Assembly: GCA_052034625.1 (NCBI GenBank)
Contig: JBPOII010000019.1
Span: 1-58,172 of the forward strand
Origin: JAVBLP01 sp052034625
GTDB taxonomy: Bacteria; Elusimicrobiota; Endomicrobiia; Endomicrobiales; Endomicrobiaceae
Length of the DNA: 58,172 nt
Direction of reading: 5' to 3'
Within the stretch, counting starts at the first letter, position 1. Each line of letters begins with the position of its first letter. The notes under the pieces were generated by a model. It made no database searches. It saw nothing but the letters and a program-made list of their open reading frames with translations, and was not told the DNA's origin. The position numbers and the translations under genes are program-made. Shown piece after piece: positions 35,673 through 43,566 of this stretch.

Positions 35673-37259
35673 TCAATTCTTTTTTTTCTTTTTTTTACTT
35701 GGCTCTATTATTTCTCTCATAAAAAGGTCATTTATTTCTAATTGCTTTATATTTTTTAACCAAGGTCTGCTCTCTTCCTCATCAAATGTTTTTTTTACCA
35801 TTCTGATTATTTGTCTCTTCTCCCAATAATCGGCTCTTGTATAACTTTTCCTAATTTCCAATACATCCTCTCGATTAGACAACTCATATAAAGAATCTAA
35901 TATAGCTCTTCCTAAGTATGCACCAGAGTTTCTTTTAAGTTCACGAAATAATTCAAGCAGTATATCTTTATCTGCAAAACCTTTGTGTCCAAAAAATCTC
36001 ACATATGCTAAGTTTAAGTATTCGGGAATATATTTTTTACTGTTTATTGCTTTAGCAAAATAGTTTTTTAATGTTTCCAAATCATTTGTTGTAAACTTAT
36101 CAGAATGCTTTATTAAAACATCTATGTAATATGGTGTAAGTTGCAGAGACTCTTCTATATATTTAGTCACATTTGTTAGTTCCTTATAGTTGTTTTTAGC
36201 AATACATGTTTTTATATATTCGCGCAATTGTTCAGAATCAATGAGTCCATCTCTTCTCATATCTTTTTCAAGTGTTTTTAAATTATTATTTGATAGTTTG
36301 TCTCTTTCCTTGATAGATAAAGCTCTGAATTTTGTTGGAATATCTCCTCCGTATCCTGCTTGTATCTTAAATGGATCTGACTTTGATTTAATATTTTTCT
36401 TTGGTTTTTCACTAATATTCCTATCTTCTTCATGTAAATTACTTGCCTCGATTTTTGTTTTGCTCATATTTATCATAAGTCCTTCTTCATCAAGTCTATC
36501 AATAAGTAGTGTGAGCCAATACTGAGCCTTATGAGCATCTGGGGCAAACATTCGATAATCATCTACATATCTTATAAAATCAACACCCAAGGACATCAAG
36601 TAATTATCTACACCAATAAGACTCGCTTCTGCTAAAATCCTACTTGCATTAGAACCCACAGGAAGTCCAAAGGAATTTCTCCCAGACCAAAAAAGTAATA
36701 GTTCTATTATTTTCTTTACATCAATTCTATCACAGCCAATAGAGTAAAGAATGTTTTCTAATCTATGAATATTTAATCTGTCATAATAGTTAGCAATATC
36801 ACATTTAATAACAAACTTAACTCTCTTTTTTTTCGCTTTATTAGAAGAACATTGCTTAAATGAAGTATACGTATAGTTTGTATTAAACACATATCCTTTG
36901 TTAGGGAAAAATCTATAAGAGAAAATTCTATTTTTTGATATAGGAATTCTTGCAGCCTCTATTTTAGGTGCAATTTTTAAAACTAAAGCTAAGAATTTTA
37001 TAGTATCTTCTGGATGTATCAAAGCACTTTTACGGAAGCTAAAATAAGTTTTCTTAGGAAGAAGAACATAATCTATATTTCGTATTTGCATTTCTGAAAT
37101 CTGAGATGAGGATAGACATTTTTTTATATGAGGAATAAGCTTTTTTAAAAAGAACTTATTTTTTAGTAAATCAACTTCAAAGGGTCTATCAAAGATGTCA
37201 GTTAGTCCTTGATGTATAATATTATTTATTGATAATTTAATAGCTTTATCAATAGTCAT
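35673..37259 (-). CDS. Free-standing reverse transcriptase with helical C-terminal extension
   Basis: 528 residues. The RT fingers/palm have KFVIKCDIANYYDRLN (first catalytic Asp, 154), FGLPVGSNASRILAEASLIGVDNYL (motif B-like, about 197-221), DFIRYVDDYRMF (YVDD, 231-234), and GLMINMSKTKI. About 230 helical residues follow (LQLTPYYIDVLIKHSDKFTT, ADYWEKRQIIRMVKKTFDEEE), resembling HEAT/ARM-like repeats, and the protein ends in a lysine run. There is no maturase, endonuclease, primase or integrase domain, so it is not a group II intron, retrotransposon or CRISPR RT. The palm motifs resemble the Abi/unknown-group RTs, several of which are proven phage-defence (DRT) proteins; the exact group is not known. 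Own promoter and terminator; flanked by direct repeats. Confidence 0.85.
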   Translation of the reverse strand: MTIDKAIKLSINNIIHQGLTDIFDRPFEVDLLKNKFFLKKLIPHIKKCLSSSQISEMQIRNIDYVLLPKKTYFSFRKSALIHPEDTIKFLALVLKIAPKIEAARIPISKNRIFSYRFFPNKGYVFNTNYTYTSFKQCSSNKAKKKRVKFVIKCDIANYYDRLNIHRLENILYSIGCDRIDVKKIIELLLFWSGRNSFGLPVGSNASRILAEASLIGVDNYLMSLGVDFIRYVDDYRMFAPDAHKAQYWLTLLIDRLDEEGLMINMSKTKIEASNLHEEDRNISEKPKKNIKSKSDPFKIQAGYGGDIPTKFRALSIKERDKLSNNNLKTLEKDMRRDGLIDSEQLREYIKTCIAKNNYKELTNVTKYIEESLQLTPYYIDVLIKHSDKFTTNDLETLKNYFAKAINSKKYIPEYLNLAYVRFFGHKGFADKDILLELFRELKRNSGAYLGRAILDSLYELSNREDVLEIRKSYTRADYWEKRQIIRMVKKTFDEEESRPWLKNIKQLEINDLFMREIIEPSKKKKKKN

Positions 37260-37297
37260 ATATTGCTATTATCCTTTTTTAGACTTATCTAATCTGT

Positions 37298-37326
37298 ATA
37301 ATAAATAATTTAATTGTCTTGGTCAA
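37298..37326 (-). promoter_or_regulatory. promoter of the reverse transcriptase
   Basis: Minus-strand TTGACC (37326-37321), 17 bases, TATTAT (37303-37298). Start site near 37291 leaves only a ~30-base leader with AAAGGATAA, so any RNA partner more likely lies 3' than 5' of the gene. Confidence 0.7.
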
Positions 37327-37395
37327 GGTAAATCATTTTTAACAGAAAATTTTTGAAAAAATCAACACATTATATATAAATATAATATATTTATA

Positions 37396-37470
37396 AAAAA
37401 TATGTAAGGTTTGAAATTTTGTAAATAAAAAAAACCGGCATCAGCCGGTTTCTTATAGATTTTCTGAAAG
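37396..37470. repeat. direct repeat, right copy bordering the RT cassette
   Basis: Same orientation as 35520-35580 and containing the tRNA-Thr terminator; this copy ends directly at the tRNA 3' end and carries an extra ~13 bases after the hairpin. Confidence 0.75.
37424..37451 (-). terminator. terminator of tRNA-Thr(TGT)
   Basis: Minus-strand stem AACCGGC/GCCGGTT with a four-base loop and a T-run, about 18 bases after the tRNA 3' end. Confidence 0.85.
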
Positions 37471-37541
37471 CCGACGATAGGGTTTGAACCTACGACCTGC
37501 GGTTTACAAAACCGCTGCTCTACCAGCTGAGCTACGTCGGC
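37469..37541 (-). tRNA. tRNA-Thr (anticodon TGT)
   Basis: Minus-strand cloverleaf with acceptor GCCGACG/CGTCGGC, anticodon stem GCGGT/ACCGC with loop TTTGTAA, T-loop GTTCAAA. No CCA encoded. Confidence 0.96.
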
Positions 37542-37550
37542 ATTGTGGTA

Positions 37551-37579
37551 ATGATATAAAAAATATGCATTAAAGTCAA
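37551..37579 (-). promoter_or_regulatory. promoter of tRNA-Thr(TGT)
   Basis: Minus-strand TTGACT (37579-37574), 17 bases, TATCAT (37556-37551), ten bases before the tRNA. Confidence 0.8.
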
Positions 37580-37609
37580 TAAAAAACAATTACAAATCAA
37601 AAATAACTG

Positions 37610-37735
37610 CAAAAGACAAAAGCATATCACTAATCTCGGTCTAGGCCCGGACTTCTTCCGTAATTGGCCAAGAAAACGGCAATTACGAATTAACGCAATG
37701 GCTGTGCCAAAAACAAAAAACTTAATTAATTATTA
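37610..37735. other. intergenic stretch with small inverted repeats
   Basis: More GC-rich than its AT-rich surroundings. Contains CGTAATTG/CAATTACG (37660-37688) and CGGA/TCCG inverted repeats. No open frame or recognised RNA family; part of the 280-base gap before the M23 gene. A similar AATTACGAAT string occurs near 43257. Confidence 0.3.
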
Positions 37736-37781
37736 ACCGTTGTTCTTGTTTTGGTTCTTTTTTATATATATTTTTTATTTC

Positions 37782-37810
37782 TTGACACTATTTAGTTTTA
37801 ATGTTATTAT
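37782..37810 (+). promoter_or_regulatory. promoter of the M23-bactofilin unit
   Basis: TTGACA (37782-37787), 17 bases, TATTAT (37805-37810). Start site about 37817, so the leader to the ATG at 37824 is only ~7 bases. Confidence 0.7.
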
Positions 37811-37823
37811 TCTAAATACTATT

Positions 37824-38822
37824 ATGAAATTTTTATCTAAATTAAAAAAAGAACTGAAACGAAAAATAACTATTATGTTTATTCCTCACGGCAAGATAAA
37901 ACCGCTGAAGCTAAGCATATCTTTGTTATTTCTATGTGTTTTTATGGTCTCTTGGACAGGGATAACCTTGTGGGCAGGCTATCTTGCAAGCCAGCATATA
38001 GATTATGTAAAAACAAAAGCCGACAATAAAATAATGCAGGTAAGACTTCTCTTCGTAGCAAATCAGCTTGAAAAAACAAAGAATATGTTTGAAAAAGTAC
38101 AAATGAATGATGACAGAATCCGTTCGCTTCTATCAATGAATACAAAAAAATCTATTATTGAAGAGGGGCTTGGTGAAGACAGTTTGGGTGAAGGCGGTCC
38201 TACGCTGGCACAGGCAAATGCTTTTGCAATTATACTTTCCGGGAAGATCAAAGCAATAGACCACAATTTTATATCAAAACAAACATCGCTTTTAAATGAA
38301 CAGTACAGATTTATGCAAAAGAGTTATAATGAAATAATGTCTCATATACAGCAGCAGCGCTCTTTATTTATGGCAACGCCAAGAGGATGGCCTGCTGAAG
38401 GTTCTATCTCTTCTTCATTTGGTTTCAGATATCATCCCTTCTTCCAAAACAGAGATTTTCATTCAGGGCTTGATATAGCAAATAGAAAAAACACACCCGT
38501 AACGGTTACCGCAAACGGCAGAGTAGTTTTCTCCGGATGGCAGTCAGGATACGGAAATATAATTGTTGTTGACCACGGATACAATTACAGAACGGCGTAT
38601 GCCCATCTTTCAAAAAGACTTGTAAAAGTCGGCACTTTCGTGACAAGAGGACAGGAAATAGCAAAAATGGGCAGTACCGGCTCTGCTACAGGTTCTCACC
38701 TTCACTATGAAGTACATTACAAAGGAAAAGCGGTAAACCCCGCTTCATATTTAACAGATTATTTCTATACCCAATCTGAAAGGAACAGATATGACCAAAA
38801 AAAATTCAAAAAGTTTGCTTGA
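37824..38822 (+). CDS. M23 family (LytM) metallopeptidase, membrane anchored
   Basis: 332 residues from ATG 37824; the open frame extends upstream, but through the promoter. N-terminal transmembrane helix (LSISLLFLCVFMVSWTGITLW), a coiled-coil linker, then a peptidase domain: SSFGFRYHPFFQNRDFHSGLDIA (first zinc His and Asp), NGRVVFSGWQSGYGNIIVVDHG, YAHLS, SATGSHLHYEVHYKGKAVNP (HLH). Expected to cut peptidoglycan crosslinks at the periplasmic face. Overlaps the bactofilin gene by 32 bases; M23-bactofilin pairs shape cells in several bacteria. Confidence 0.9.
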   Translation: MKFLSKLKKELKRKITIMFIPHGKIKPLKLSISLLFLCVFMVSWTGITLWAGYLASQHIDYVKTKADNKIMQVRLLFVANQLEKTKNMFEKVQMNDDRIRSLLSMNTKKSIIEEGLGEDSLGEGGPTLAQANAFAIILSGKIKAIDHNFISKQTSLLNEQYRFMQKSYNEIMSHIQQQRSLFMATPRGWPAEGSISSSFGFRYHPFFQNRDFHSGLDIANRKNTPVTVTANGRVVFSGWQSGYGNIIVVDHGYNYRTAYAHLSKRLVKVGTFVTRGQEIAKMGSTGSATGSHLHYEVHYKGKAVNPASYLTDYFYTQSERNRYDQKKFKKFA

Positions 38823-39174
38823 TGCAGTAGAAACACTTATTGGAACAAATGCTGTATTTGAAGGAACGCTTAAAACTGACAAAACTATAAGAATTGACGG
38901 AAATTTTACCGGAGATATTGAGGCTCTGGGAGTGCTTATCGGAGCTGATGCCAAGATAGAAGGAAATATAAAGGCAGAAATTGTAATGATCGGCGGCACA
39001 GTTAAAGGAAATATTATTTCCGCAGATACAGTAGAAATTCTTCCTAAAGCAAAAGTATTAGGAGATATAACCACAAACATGCTGACCATAGCGGAAGGGG
39101 CGCTTTTTGAAGGAAAATCCTCAATGCCAGCAAACAAAGATGAAAAAAATGAAAACGGGGCAACAAAAAAATGA
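38791..39174 (+). CDS. Bactofilin
   Basis: 127 residues. DUF583 polymer-forming cytoskeletal protein: LIGTNAVFEGTLKTDKTIRIDGNFTGDIEA, then regular beta-helical turns (LIGADAKIEGNIKAE, MIGGTVKGNIISAD, EILPKAKVLGDI). Short unstructured ends. Good AAAGGAA site before the ATG, inside the end of the M23 gene. Probably a scaffold for the hydrolase. Confidence 0.92.
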   Translation: MTKKNSKSLLDAVETLIGTNAVFEGTLKTDKTIRIDGNFTGDIEALGVLIGADAKIEGNIKAEIVMIGGTVKGNIISADTVEILPKAKVLGDITTNMLTIAEGALFEGKSSMPANKDEKNENGATKK

Positions 39175-39836
39175 TGAACTTTTTAAGAAAACACATGAGA
39201 AAGATCTTTGTCGTAACTATCATAGCTTTTGTCGGCGGAACATTTGTCGGCGGCGGAGCTTATCTATTCGGTCCTGCAAATGACTTTAAGACAGCAGCGA
39301 CTGTCAATGGCGAAAAAATACCCATGAACATCTTCAATGCCATATATACACATTATTCCGAAATATACAGAAGGCAGGCTGAAGACACAATAACCGAAGA
39401 GCAGTTTAACCAACTTAAAGTAAAAACCCTTCAAGCACTTGTTCAGGAAGAGTTGTTTTACCAAAAGTCTCTTGAATATTCCATGATAGTATCTGACGAT
39501 GAATTAAGAAACGATCTCCAAACTACGGAAATGTTTTTGGGCGAAAACAGAGCTTTCAATCCTCAAAGATATTATGCATTTCTCAATTCAATAAGAATGA
39601 CACCTAAAGAATATGAAGGAATGAGAAAAAAGCAGATTGCCGGAGAGAAACTCAAAGTGCTTCTTGTATCTTCAATAAAGGTTGGTTCTCTAGAACTTGA
39701 AGAAGCAAAACAGGAAAATCCTGAGATTAAGCGTTCTGATTTGGCAATGATGAAAGCAAATGCAATTCTTAATGAATGGTATATAAATATTGCAAGAAAT
39801 TCTAAAATATCAACTAATGATATGATATTTAAGTAA
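39171..39836 (+). CDS. SurA_N-type periplasmic chaperone-like protein without PPIase domain
   Basis: 221 residues. N-terminal membrane anchor (KIFVVTIIAFVGGTFVGGGAYLF), then a SurA/PpiD-like N-domain: AATVNGEKIPMNIFNAIY, LKVKTLQALVQEELFYQKS, VSDDELRNDL, RAFNPQRYYAFLNSIRMTPKEYEGMRKKQ. The parvulin domain that usually follows is missing, and the protein ends in a single helix. ATG overlaps the bactofilin stop, so it belongs to the same operon. Its TAA directly abuts the maf stop on the other strand. Confidence 0.82.
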   Translation: MMNFLRKHMRKIFVVTIIAFVGGTFVGGGAYLFGPANDFKTAATVNGEKIPMNIFNAIYTHYSEIYRRQAEDTITEEQFNQLKVKTLQALVQEELFYQKSLEYSMIVSDDELRNDLQTTEMFLGENRAFNPQRYYAFLNSIRMTPKEYEGMRKKQIAGEKLKVLLVSSIKVGSLELEEAKQENPEIKRSDLAMMKANAILNEWYINIARNSKISTNDMIFK

Positions 39837-40406
39837 TTATTTAATTGTGATATTGAATTTTTGCAGTTCTTCTATAAGTTTTATGCGGGGCAGACCTACA
39901 ACAGTATAGTAATCGCCATAGATCTTTTCGACAAAATTATCATCTCTGTCCTGTATGGCATAAGCACCTGCTTTATCCATATGTTTTCCAAAAAGCTGTC
40001 TGAGTTGTTCTTCGGGCAGCTTTTTCATTTTAACTTCAGCACTGTCATAAAAAACAGATTGTTTTTCCAAAACATTATCTATTATCGCAACACCTGTATA
40101 CACTTTATGCAAGCTGCCATTGAGTTCTCTTATTATATCTGCTGACTCCTGCTTGTCTTTAGGCTTTCCGACAATTTTCCCGTTTAAAACTACTATAGTG
40201 TCCGCTGACAGAACTATAGCTTTCGGGTTTCGGCATGCAACATAATATGCTTTTTTATATGAAAGTTCCTTTACTATTGAGGAAGGTTTTATAAGTTCTG
40301 TTTTTTCATCGGCTCCGCTTGGAATAATATCAAAATCGAGACCCCACTCTTTAAGCAGGGATATTCTTCTTGGAGACGACGATGCCAATATAAATCTTTT
40401 TTTCAT
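39837..40406 (-). CDS. maf: Maf-family nucleoside triphosphate pyrophosphatase
   Basis: 189 residues from the ATG at 40406 (FILASSSPRRISLLKEWGL); the longer frame to 40442 adds an unlikely leader inside the preceding gene. Motifs: LSADTIVVLNGKIVGKP, GSLHKVYTGVAI, YAIQDRDDNFVEKIYGDYYTVVGLP. The family hydrolyses non-canonical or modified NTPs. Within a minus-strand cluster after the radical SAM gene. Confidence 0.92.
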   Translation of the reverse strand: MKKRFILASSSPRRISLLKEWGLDFDIIPSGADEKTELIKPSSIVKELSYKKAYYVACRNPKAIVLSADTIVVLNGKIVGKPKDKQESADIIRELNGSLHKVYTGVAIIDNVLEKQSVFYDSAEVKMKKLPEEQLRQLFGKHMDKAGAYAIQDRDDNFVEKIYGDYYTVVGLPRIKLIEELQKFNITIK

Positions 40407-41398
40407 ATTATTATATTGTTTTTTACTCCGCAATTGCAGCAAATACGTACATTTTTACAGTTTGTCTTAATATCATATCCATTTCTTTCTATAAGGCAAA
40501 AACCGCAGTTCTTACAAAAAGTAGATTCATATTCAGCAGAACCTTCATAATTGCCCAAATAAACATATTTAAGCTTTTTTTTGGCAGTATTATAAAACTT
40601 TATCAAGGTTTCGGCTTTAGTTTTCTCAGCATTAAATTTAAAACTCGGAAAATATCTTGAAATATGAAGAGGTATCTCATCGCTTAATGAGGCTATGAAG
40701 TCAGTCATTTTGTTAAAATCGTCTTCAGAAGTGTTCTCATTATCTATAAGCAGATTGGTTATCTCTATATGCACACCGGCATTATAAAGATTTTTTATGG
40801 TTTTTAATACGGGGTCAAGATAGCCGCCGCATATCTTATTGTAGAATTTGTCATTGAAAGCTTTAAGATCAACATTTGCCGCATCAGTATAGTCCAAAAG
40901 TTTTTTAAGAGGTTCTTCATTTATATAACCGTTCGTTACAAGAATATTTTGCATACTCTTCTTTCTTGCCGCCGTTGACATTTCAAGAACCCACTCATAA
41001 TTTGTCAGGGGCTCATTATATGTATAAGATATAAGTCTTATATTTTTTTCTAAAGCGAAATATAGCGAATCTTCCGGAGTAAAAAACTGCGTTTCATCAG
41101 GTTTTACGGATGATATTGAATAATTCTGGCAAAATTTGCAGCTTAAATTGCAGCCAAAACTGCCAAAAGATAAAGTTTTTTCCCCGGGATAAAAATGATA
41201 GAGAGGTTTTTTTTCAACAGGGTCAATATTTATAGCAGAAACTCTTCCGTAAGTTTTTGATACAAGCCTGCCGTTTTCATTCATTCTTGCTTTGCATAAC
41301 CCATAGCGGTTTTCGTCAATAATACAATTATGCGGACACAGAATACATCTGACATTCTTGCTTTCTTTTATCCAATAAAGCGCCGGTTTACCCTGCAT
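40403..41398 (-). CDS. amrS: AmrS-type radical SAM enzyme (AmmeMemoRadiSam system)
   Basis: 331 residues. The sequence begins ALYWIKESKNVRCILCPHNC, has FGCNLSCKFCQN (cluster cysteines 83, 87, 90), YTYNEPLTNYEWV, ANVDLKAFNDKFYNKICGG, HISRYFPSFKF, and a C-terminal four-cysteine knot (CKNCG, CCNCG). This is the radical SAM member of the AMMECR1-Memo-radical SAM trio, whose chemistry is not well settled. Neither AMMECR1 nor Memo genes are in the window. Confidence 0.85.
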   Translation of the reverse strand: MQGKPALYWIKESKNVRCILCPHNCIIDENRYGLCKARMNENGRLVSKTYGRVSAINIDPVEKKPLYHFYPGEKTLSFGSFGCNLSCKFCQNYSISSVKPDETQFFTPEDSLYFALEKNIRLISYTYNEPLTNYEWVLEMSTAARKKSMQNILVTNGYINEEPLKKLLDYTDAANVDLKAFNDKFYNKICGGYLDPVLKTIKNLYNAGVHIEITNLLIDNENTSEDDFNKMTDFIASLSDEIPLHISRYFPSFKFNAEKTKAETLIKFYNTAKKKLKYVYLGNYEGSAEYESTFCKNCGFCLIERNGYDIKTNCKNVRICCNCGVKNNIII

Positions 41399-41708
41399 AT
41401 TCTTCGATCCATTTCAGATATTCTTTGTTTCCAAGCGATATGTCTGCTGCGATTATTTCAGGAACTTCATAAGGATGGTTTTTCTTTATATCTTTTTCAA
41501 GAAGTTTAAATTTACTCTTTACAGTCTTCATAATCAAAAGAAGTTCTTTTGACTGCTCAATTTTCCCTTTCCACCAATAATATGAATCAATATTTTTTGA
41601 GATATTTACGCATGCGGCAAGCTTTTTGGCAAGAACTGATTTTATTATTTTATCAGCAGTTTTTTTATCCGGAACGGTAACAAAAACCATAATATAATCT
41701 TTCTTCAT
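41388..41708 (-). CDS. cutA: CutA-like divalent ion tolerance protein
   Basis: 106 residues, standard length. VFVTVPDKKTADKIIKSVLAKKLAACVNI, SYYWWKGKIEQSKELLLIMKT, HPYEVPEIIAADI are family signatures. Forms trimers; role in metal tolerance is debated. Overlaps the radical SAM gene by 11 bases. Confidence 0.92.
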   Translation of the reverse strand: MKKDYIMVFVTVPDKKTADKIIKSVLAKKLAACVNISKNIDSYYWWKGKIEQSKELLLIMKTVKSKFKLLEKDIKKNHPYEVPEIIAADISLGNKEYLKWIEEYAG

Positions 41709-41746
41709 TCTTACTCCGGCTTAAAAATTTGGAATTTAGGCTTAAA

Positions 41747-42244
41747 CTAAACAAAATCTTCTTTTTTATCTTTAACATCAAATGCCAGTCTTATATAGTC
41801 TTCGGCATTAAATTTTATATGTTCCATATCTTTTTCGGTAAGATCTCTGAAAGGTTTTGCAGGCGCCCCCATAACGATCTTCCCTGAAGGAACGGTTTTG
41901 CCCATAGTTACTATCGCTCCGGCAGAAACTATAGAATTATCTTCAACAACTGCACCGCTTAATATTATAGCACCCATACCTATAAGACAATTGTCTCCTA
42001 TTTTACAGCCATGCACAATAGCATTATGTCCTATAGTTACATTCTTTCCTATAATTACCGGGGTGTTTATATCAGGATGCAGAACTGCTCCGTCTTGAAT
42101 ATTGGAGTTTTCGCCTACAGTAATTTTCTCTACATCAGCCCTTATCACTGCCATAGGCCATACGGAAACATTATCGGCTATTTCAACATCGCCGGTAACA
42201 ACAGCATGTTTGCTTATGAAAGCTTTTTCTGATATTTTTTTCAT
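41747..42244 (-). CDS. Gamma carbonic anhydrase-like hexapeptide protein
   Basis: 165 residues of left-handed beta-helix repeats: VTGDVEIADNVSVWPMAVIRADVE, NSNIQDGAVLHPD, PVIIGKNVTIGHNAIVHGCKIGDNCLIGMGA. The Arg/Asp/Gln and His positions (HGC, GHNAIVHG) match the YrdA/PaaY group, some of which are zinc carbonic anhydrases. Activity not certain. Overlaps the argF stop by 4 bases. Confidence 0.88.
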   Translation of the reverse strand: MKKISEKAFISKHAVVTGDVEIADNVSVWPMAVIRADVEKITVGENSNIQDGAVLHPDINTPVIIGKNVTIGHNAIVHGCKIGDNCLIGMGAIILSGAVVEDNSIVSAGAIVTMGKTVPSGKIVMGAPAKPFRDLTEKDMEHIKFNAEDYIRLAFDVKDKKEDFV

Positions 42245-43167
42245 TTTAAAAGTTCAAGAAGTACGGCTTTTTGCGCGTGTAGTCTGTTTTCTGCTTGGGT
42301 AAAAATACTATCTTCATATTTTTCCATAATCTCATCAGTAATTTCTTCGCCCCTTACAGCAGGAAGACAATGAAGTACTATACATTTTGAAGATGCTTTC
42401 TTTAAAAGTTCAGCGTTTACCTGATATGCCGCAAAAGCTTTTTTTCTTTTCTTTTCTTCGGCTTCGGCACCCATAGAAGTCCAAACATCAGTATATATAA
42501 CATCAGCATTCTTTGCGGCACTCAATTCACTTGAGATCTGTATTTCCGCACCCGTTTCAGCTGTATATTCTAAAGCTTTATCAAGAACAGATTTTTCAGG
42601 AGCATATTCTTTCGGACACACAAGAGTAAAATTAAGACCTAATATAGCAGCTGCTCCCAGCAATGAATTTGCGACATTATTGCTGTCGCCCACAAAAACT
42701 ATTTTAATTTTTTTAAGTCCTTCAACTGTCTTTGCCTTATGGAATTCCATCATAGTCATAAGGTCGGCAAGGATTTGGCAAGGGTGCTCGTAATCGGTAA
42801 GCCCGTTTATAACAGGTATAGAAGAATATTTTGCGAACTCTTCAACATCTTCATGTTTAAAAGCCCTTATCATAAGACCGTTAAGATAACGAGACATCAC
42901 AAGAGCTGTATCGTGTATTGACTCTCCTCTTTTACGTTGTAAGTTGTCGGCATTTAAAAGTATCGGTGTGCCGCCAAGCTGTATCATCGCCGTAGCAAAA
43001 GACACCATAGTTCTTGTAGACGGCTTTTCAAATATCATCCCAAGAGTTTTGCCGTTAAAATCCGTAAGTGTTTTCTTTTTGCTTTTAAGTTCAATAGCTT
43101 TATTCAATATTCTTTTGATCTCTTTAGCAGATAAATCATAAATTGATAATAAATCTTTTTTTGCCAT
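42241..43167 (-). CDS. argF: Ornithine carbamoyltransferase
   Basis: 308 residues from ATG 43167 (MAKKDLLSIYDLSAKE), with AGGAAG upstream; a longer frame to 43227 lacks support. Carbamoyl-phosphate loop EKPSTRTMVSFATA, HPCQILADLMTMMEF, GDSNNVANSLL, DVWTSMGAE, HCLPAVRGEEI. Makes citrulline from ornithine. No other arginine genes are near. The loop is STRTM where most family members have STRTR; this is compatible with function but worth noting. Confidence 0.9.
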   Translation of the reverse strand: MAKKDLLSIYDLSAKEIKRILNKAIELKSKKKTLTDFNGKTLGMIFEKPSTRTMVSFATAMIQLGGTPILLNADNLQRKRGESIHDTALVMSRYLNGLMIRAFKHEDVEEFAKYSSIPVINGLTDYEHPCQILADLMTMMEFHKAKTVEGLKKIKIVFVGDSNNVANSLLGAAAILGLNFTLVCPKEYAPEKSVLDKALEYTAETGAEIQISSELSAAKNADVIYTDVWTSMGAEAEEKKRKKAFAAYQVNAELLKKASSKCIVLHCLPAVRGEEITDEIMEKYEDSIFTQAENRLHAQKAVLLELLK

Positions 43168-43227
43168 AATTGCCAACTTCCTGCCTTTATTTAATTGGAA
43201 AGAAGATTTTATCAAAATAAGAAGCAC

Positions 43228-43482
43228 AAATCAATTTAAATACAATGATGAATGAGAAATTACGAATCAACAGTAACAGCAACTATAATTATAAAAGACT
43301 AAAATCGATCCTTGATTAAAGGTTTTGGCGATGAGAAAGAAAAGGAAGTATTGTTATCTTTCCTTTTTGTTATTAATTCTTTGTTTTAAATTTCTCACAT
43401 ATTTGTTTTAACTTGTACATAAATTATCACCCTTCAAAACTTTTCTGACATTTCCCGGCAACAAAAATATATAAAATTTTCA
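43228..43482. other. gene-free stretch before the Re-citrate synthase
   Basis: About 250 AT-rich bases without an open frame. The only structure seen is an imperfect hairpin AAAGGAA/TTCCTTT followed by T-rich sequence at about 43339-43376, which may be a plus-strand terminator of an unknown transcript. No riboswitch recognised. Confidence 0.4.
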
Positions 43483-43511
43483 TTGCAATAAATCTGTAAA
43501 ATGGGTATAAT
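43483..43511 (+). promoter_or_regulatory. promoter of the Re-citrate synthase
   Basis: TTGCAA (43483-43488), 17 bases, perfect TATAAT (43506-43511). Leader about 50 bases, with GGAGGT at 43555-43560 fixing the ATG at 43567. Confidence 0.85.
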
Positions 43512-43566
43512 CTCAACTTAATAGGTAGTTTAAGCAGTATGCACTATGTGCAAAGGAGGTAATTGT

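Noticed and set aside
35673..37259. RT as part of a group II intron, retron or diversity-generating element
   Set aside because: No maturase or endonuclease domain, no intron domain V-like structure, no template/variable repeat pair and no retron-type msr/msd inverted repeats could be seen.
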